Positions 6,183 through 6,470 of a stretch of 6,470 nt of DNA are shown here, piece by piece (positions within the stretch are counted from its first letter, which is position 1; each line of letters begins with the position of its first letter). This DNA is from Vulcanimicrobiota bacterium. Lineage in GTDB: Bacteria > Vulcanimicrobiota > Vulcanimicrobiia > Vulcanimicrobiales > Vulcanimicrobiaceae. Location of the stretch: assembly GCA_014305015.1 (NCBI GenBank), contig JACRUB010000203.1, positions 1 through 6,470 of the forward strand. Reading direction: 5' to 3'. Below the pieces are notes generated by a model, which saw only the letters and a list, made by a program, of their open reading frames with translations, was not told the DNA's origin and searched no databases. A program made the position numbers and the translations under genes.

Positions 6183-6352
6183 TAGGTGCGGCGCTTACGA
6201 GCAGCGGCCGATTTCTTCTTGCGGCGGACGCTGGGCTTCTCATAGTGCTCGTGCTTGCGAGCCTCCGCCAAGACGCCGGCCTTCTGGGTGGCTTTCTTGA
6301 AACGGCGCAGCGCGCTCTCGATGGTCTCGCCCGGAGCAATGCGTACTTCCAT
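6182..6352 (-). CDS. rpsU: 30S ribosomal protein S21
   Basis: This 56-residue gene encodes MEVRIAPGETIESALRRFKK and so on, then KAGVLAEARKHEHYEKPS at 24-41, ending in a basic Arg/Lys/Ala tail. This matches bS21: a short strand, two helices carrying the ESALRRFKK and RKHEHYEKPS signatures, and a basic C-terminus that contacts 16S rRNA near the anti-SD region of the 30S platform, where S21 aids initiation. Length is within the usual 55-70 range. ATG 6352 has AAGGGAGGG upstream with a 10-nt spacer from GGGAGG. The gene heads the cluster, directly behind a promoter-like region, and its stop overlaps the yqeY start by one base. Confidence 0.97.
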   Translation of the reverse strand: MEVRIAPGETIESALRRFKKATQKAGVLAEARKHEHYEKPSVRRKKKSAAARKRRT

Positions 6353-6361
6353 TTAATTCAA

Positions 6362-6370
6362 CCCTCCCTT
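6362..6370 (-). promoter_or_regulatory. rpsU ribosome binding site
   Basis: The minus strand reads AAGGGAGGG, a purine-rich SD whose GGGAGG core ends 10 nt before ATG 6352. It lies directly against the downstream arm of the 13-nt inverted repeat (6370-6382), so any structure or protein on that arm would sit beside the ribosome site. Confidence 0.7.
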
Positions 6371-6446
6371 CGAGCGGCGCCTAGGACGCCAAAATTTTAT
6401 CCGCCTGAGGGGCGGACTTCGCCACTCTACCACAGGCGCCGCGCGA
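6370..6446. repeat. 13-nt imperfect inverted repeat around the rpsU promoter -10 and leader
   Basis: Arm 1 is TCGAGCGGCGCCT at 6370-6382 (plus strand). Arm 2 at 6434-6446 is its inverse with one mismatch (12 of 13 pair, nine of them contiguous). The upstream arm falls in the spacer between the proposed -35 and -10 boxes and the downstream arm is next to the Shine-Dalgarno. The arms could be paired operator half-sites on DNA, or the base of a long RNA stem if transcription starts further upstream. Confidence 0.6.
6400..6416 (-). promoter_or_regulatory. Leader hairpin upstream of rpsU
   Basis: Minus-strand TCCGCC and GGCGGA form a perfect 6-bp GC-rich stem around a 5-nt loop (CCTCA), followed at once by TAAAATTTT. 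A GC stem with a short AT tract resembles a weak terminator or attenuator in the predicted 5' leader of rpsU. The tract is not a clean U-run, so termination is uncertain. Confidence 0.4.
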
Positions 6447-6453
6447 GGGTCAA
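6424..6453 (-). promoter_or_regulatory. rpsU: Predicted sigma70-type promoter for rpsU
   Basis: On the minus strand TTGACC (6453-6448, 5 of 6 to TTGACA) is followed after 18 nt by TAGAGT (6429-6424, 4 of 6 to TATAAT), and TGG just before it provides a TGn extension. Transcription would begin near 6417, giving a leader of about 65 nt. It is the best -35/-10 pair seen by eye ahead of the cluster and probably drives rpsU-yqeY and perhaps the rest. Confidence 0.5.
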
Positions 6454-6470
6454 CGACGCGAGTCGCGCCA

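Noticed and set aside
6376..6440. tRNA-like layout on the minus strand: 7-bp acceptor-like ends GGCGCCT/AGGCGCC, GGTAGAG resembling a D-loop, and a 5-bp stem with 7-nt loop
   Set aside because: There is no T-arm (no GGTTCGA-like segment), the anticodon loop lacks U33, the length is about 65 nt, and the GGTAGAG bases are better read as an extended -10 element.

Overview
The window is a compact block of conserved housekeeping genes from a moderately high-GC bacterium. All nine recognised genes lie on the minus strand, so the text follows transcription from right to left. The order is rpsU, yqeY, nfeD, floA, an unrecognised 142-aa protein, phoH, ybeY, a dgkA-PAP2 fusion, and the 5' part of a CNNM/DUF21 membrane transporter gene that runs off the left edge. 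As I recall it, the Bacillus order is rpsU-yqeY-yqeZ-yqfA-yqfB-yqfC-yqfD-phoH-pgpH-ybeY-dgkA-cdd-era. The window keeps the backbone but lacks yqfC/yqfD-like genes, pgpH, cdd and era, and ends in a CNNM/CorC-type gene as ybeZ-ybeY-ybeX does in E. coli. Base composition and this mixed order do not suggest Bacillus itself. A deep-branching uncultured phylum such as Eremiobacterota or a relative is possible, but that is a low-confidence inference.

Region by region. 6353-6470 is the rpsU control region, with a sigma70-like promoter, a 6-bp hairpin and a 13-nt imperfect inverted repeat. rpsU and yqeY overlap as TAGTG. A ~97-nt gap with a palindromic intergenic repeat separates yqeY from nfeD. nfeD and floA are five bases apart and floA starts at TTG behind a strong Shine-Dalgarno. 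A 61-nt gap with a second copy of the repeat family precedes the 142-aa gene. That gene overlaps phoH by 37 nt, because phoH appears to start at CTG. phoH-ybeY (GTGA) and ybeY-dgkA (TGATG) overlap as coupled genes. A 75-nt gap with an extended -10 motif precedes the CNNM gene.

How the genes fit together. S21, PhoH and YbeY belong to ribosome and RNA housekeeping (30S initiation, 16S rRNA 3' maturation and quality control). NfeD and FloA form a flotillin membrane-scaffold pair. The DgkA-PAP2 protein should act on a lipid alcohol and its phosphate, plausibly undecaprenol. The CNNM protein is a likely divalent-cation transporter. Most points of interest are local: the CTG start, the fused kinase-phosphatase with a histidine-rich head, the rpsU leader, the intergenic repeats and the unknown protein. 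I found no mobile element, CRISPR array or defence system. The stretches without a gene (569-643, 3224-3284, 5642-5738, 6353-6470) are all shorter than 300 bases and are described in their own entries.
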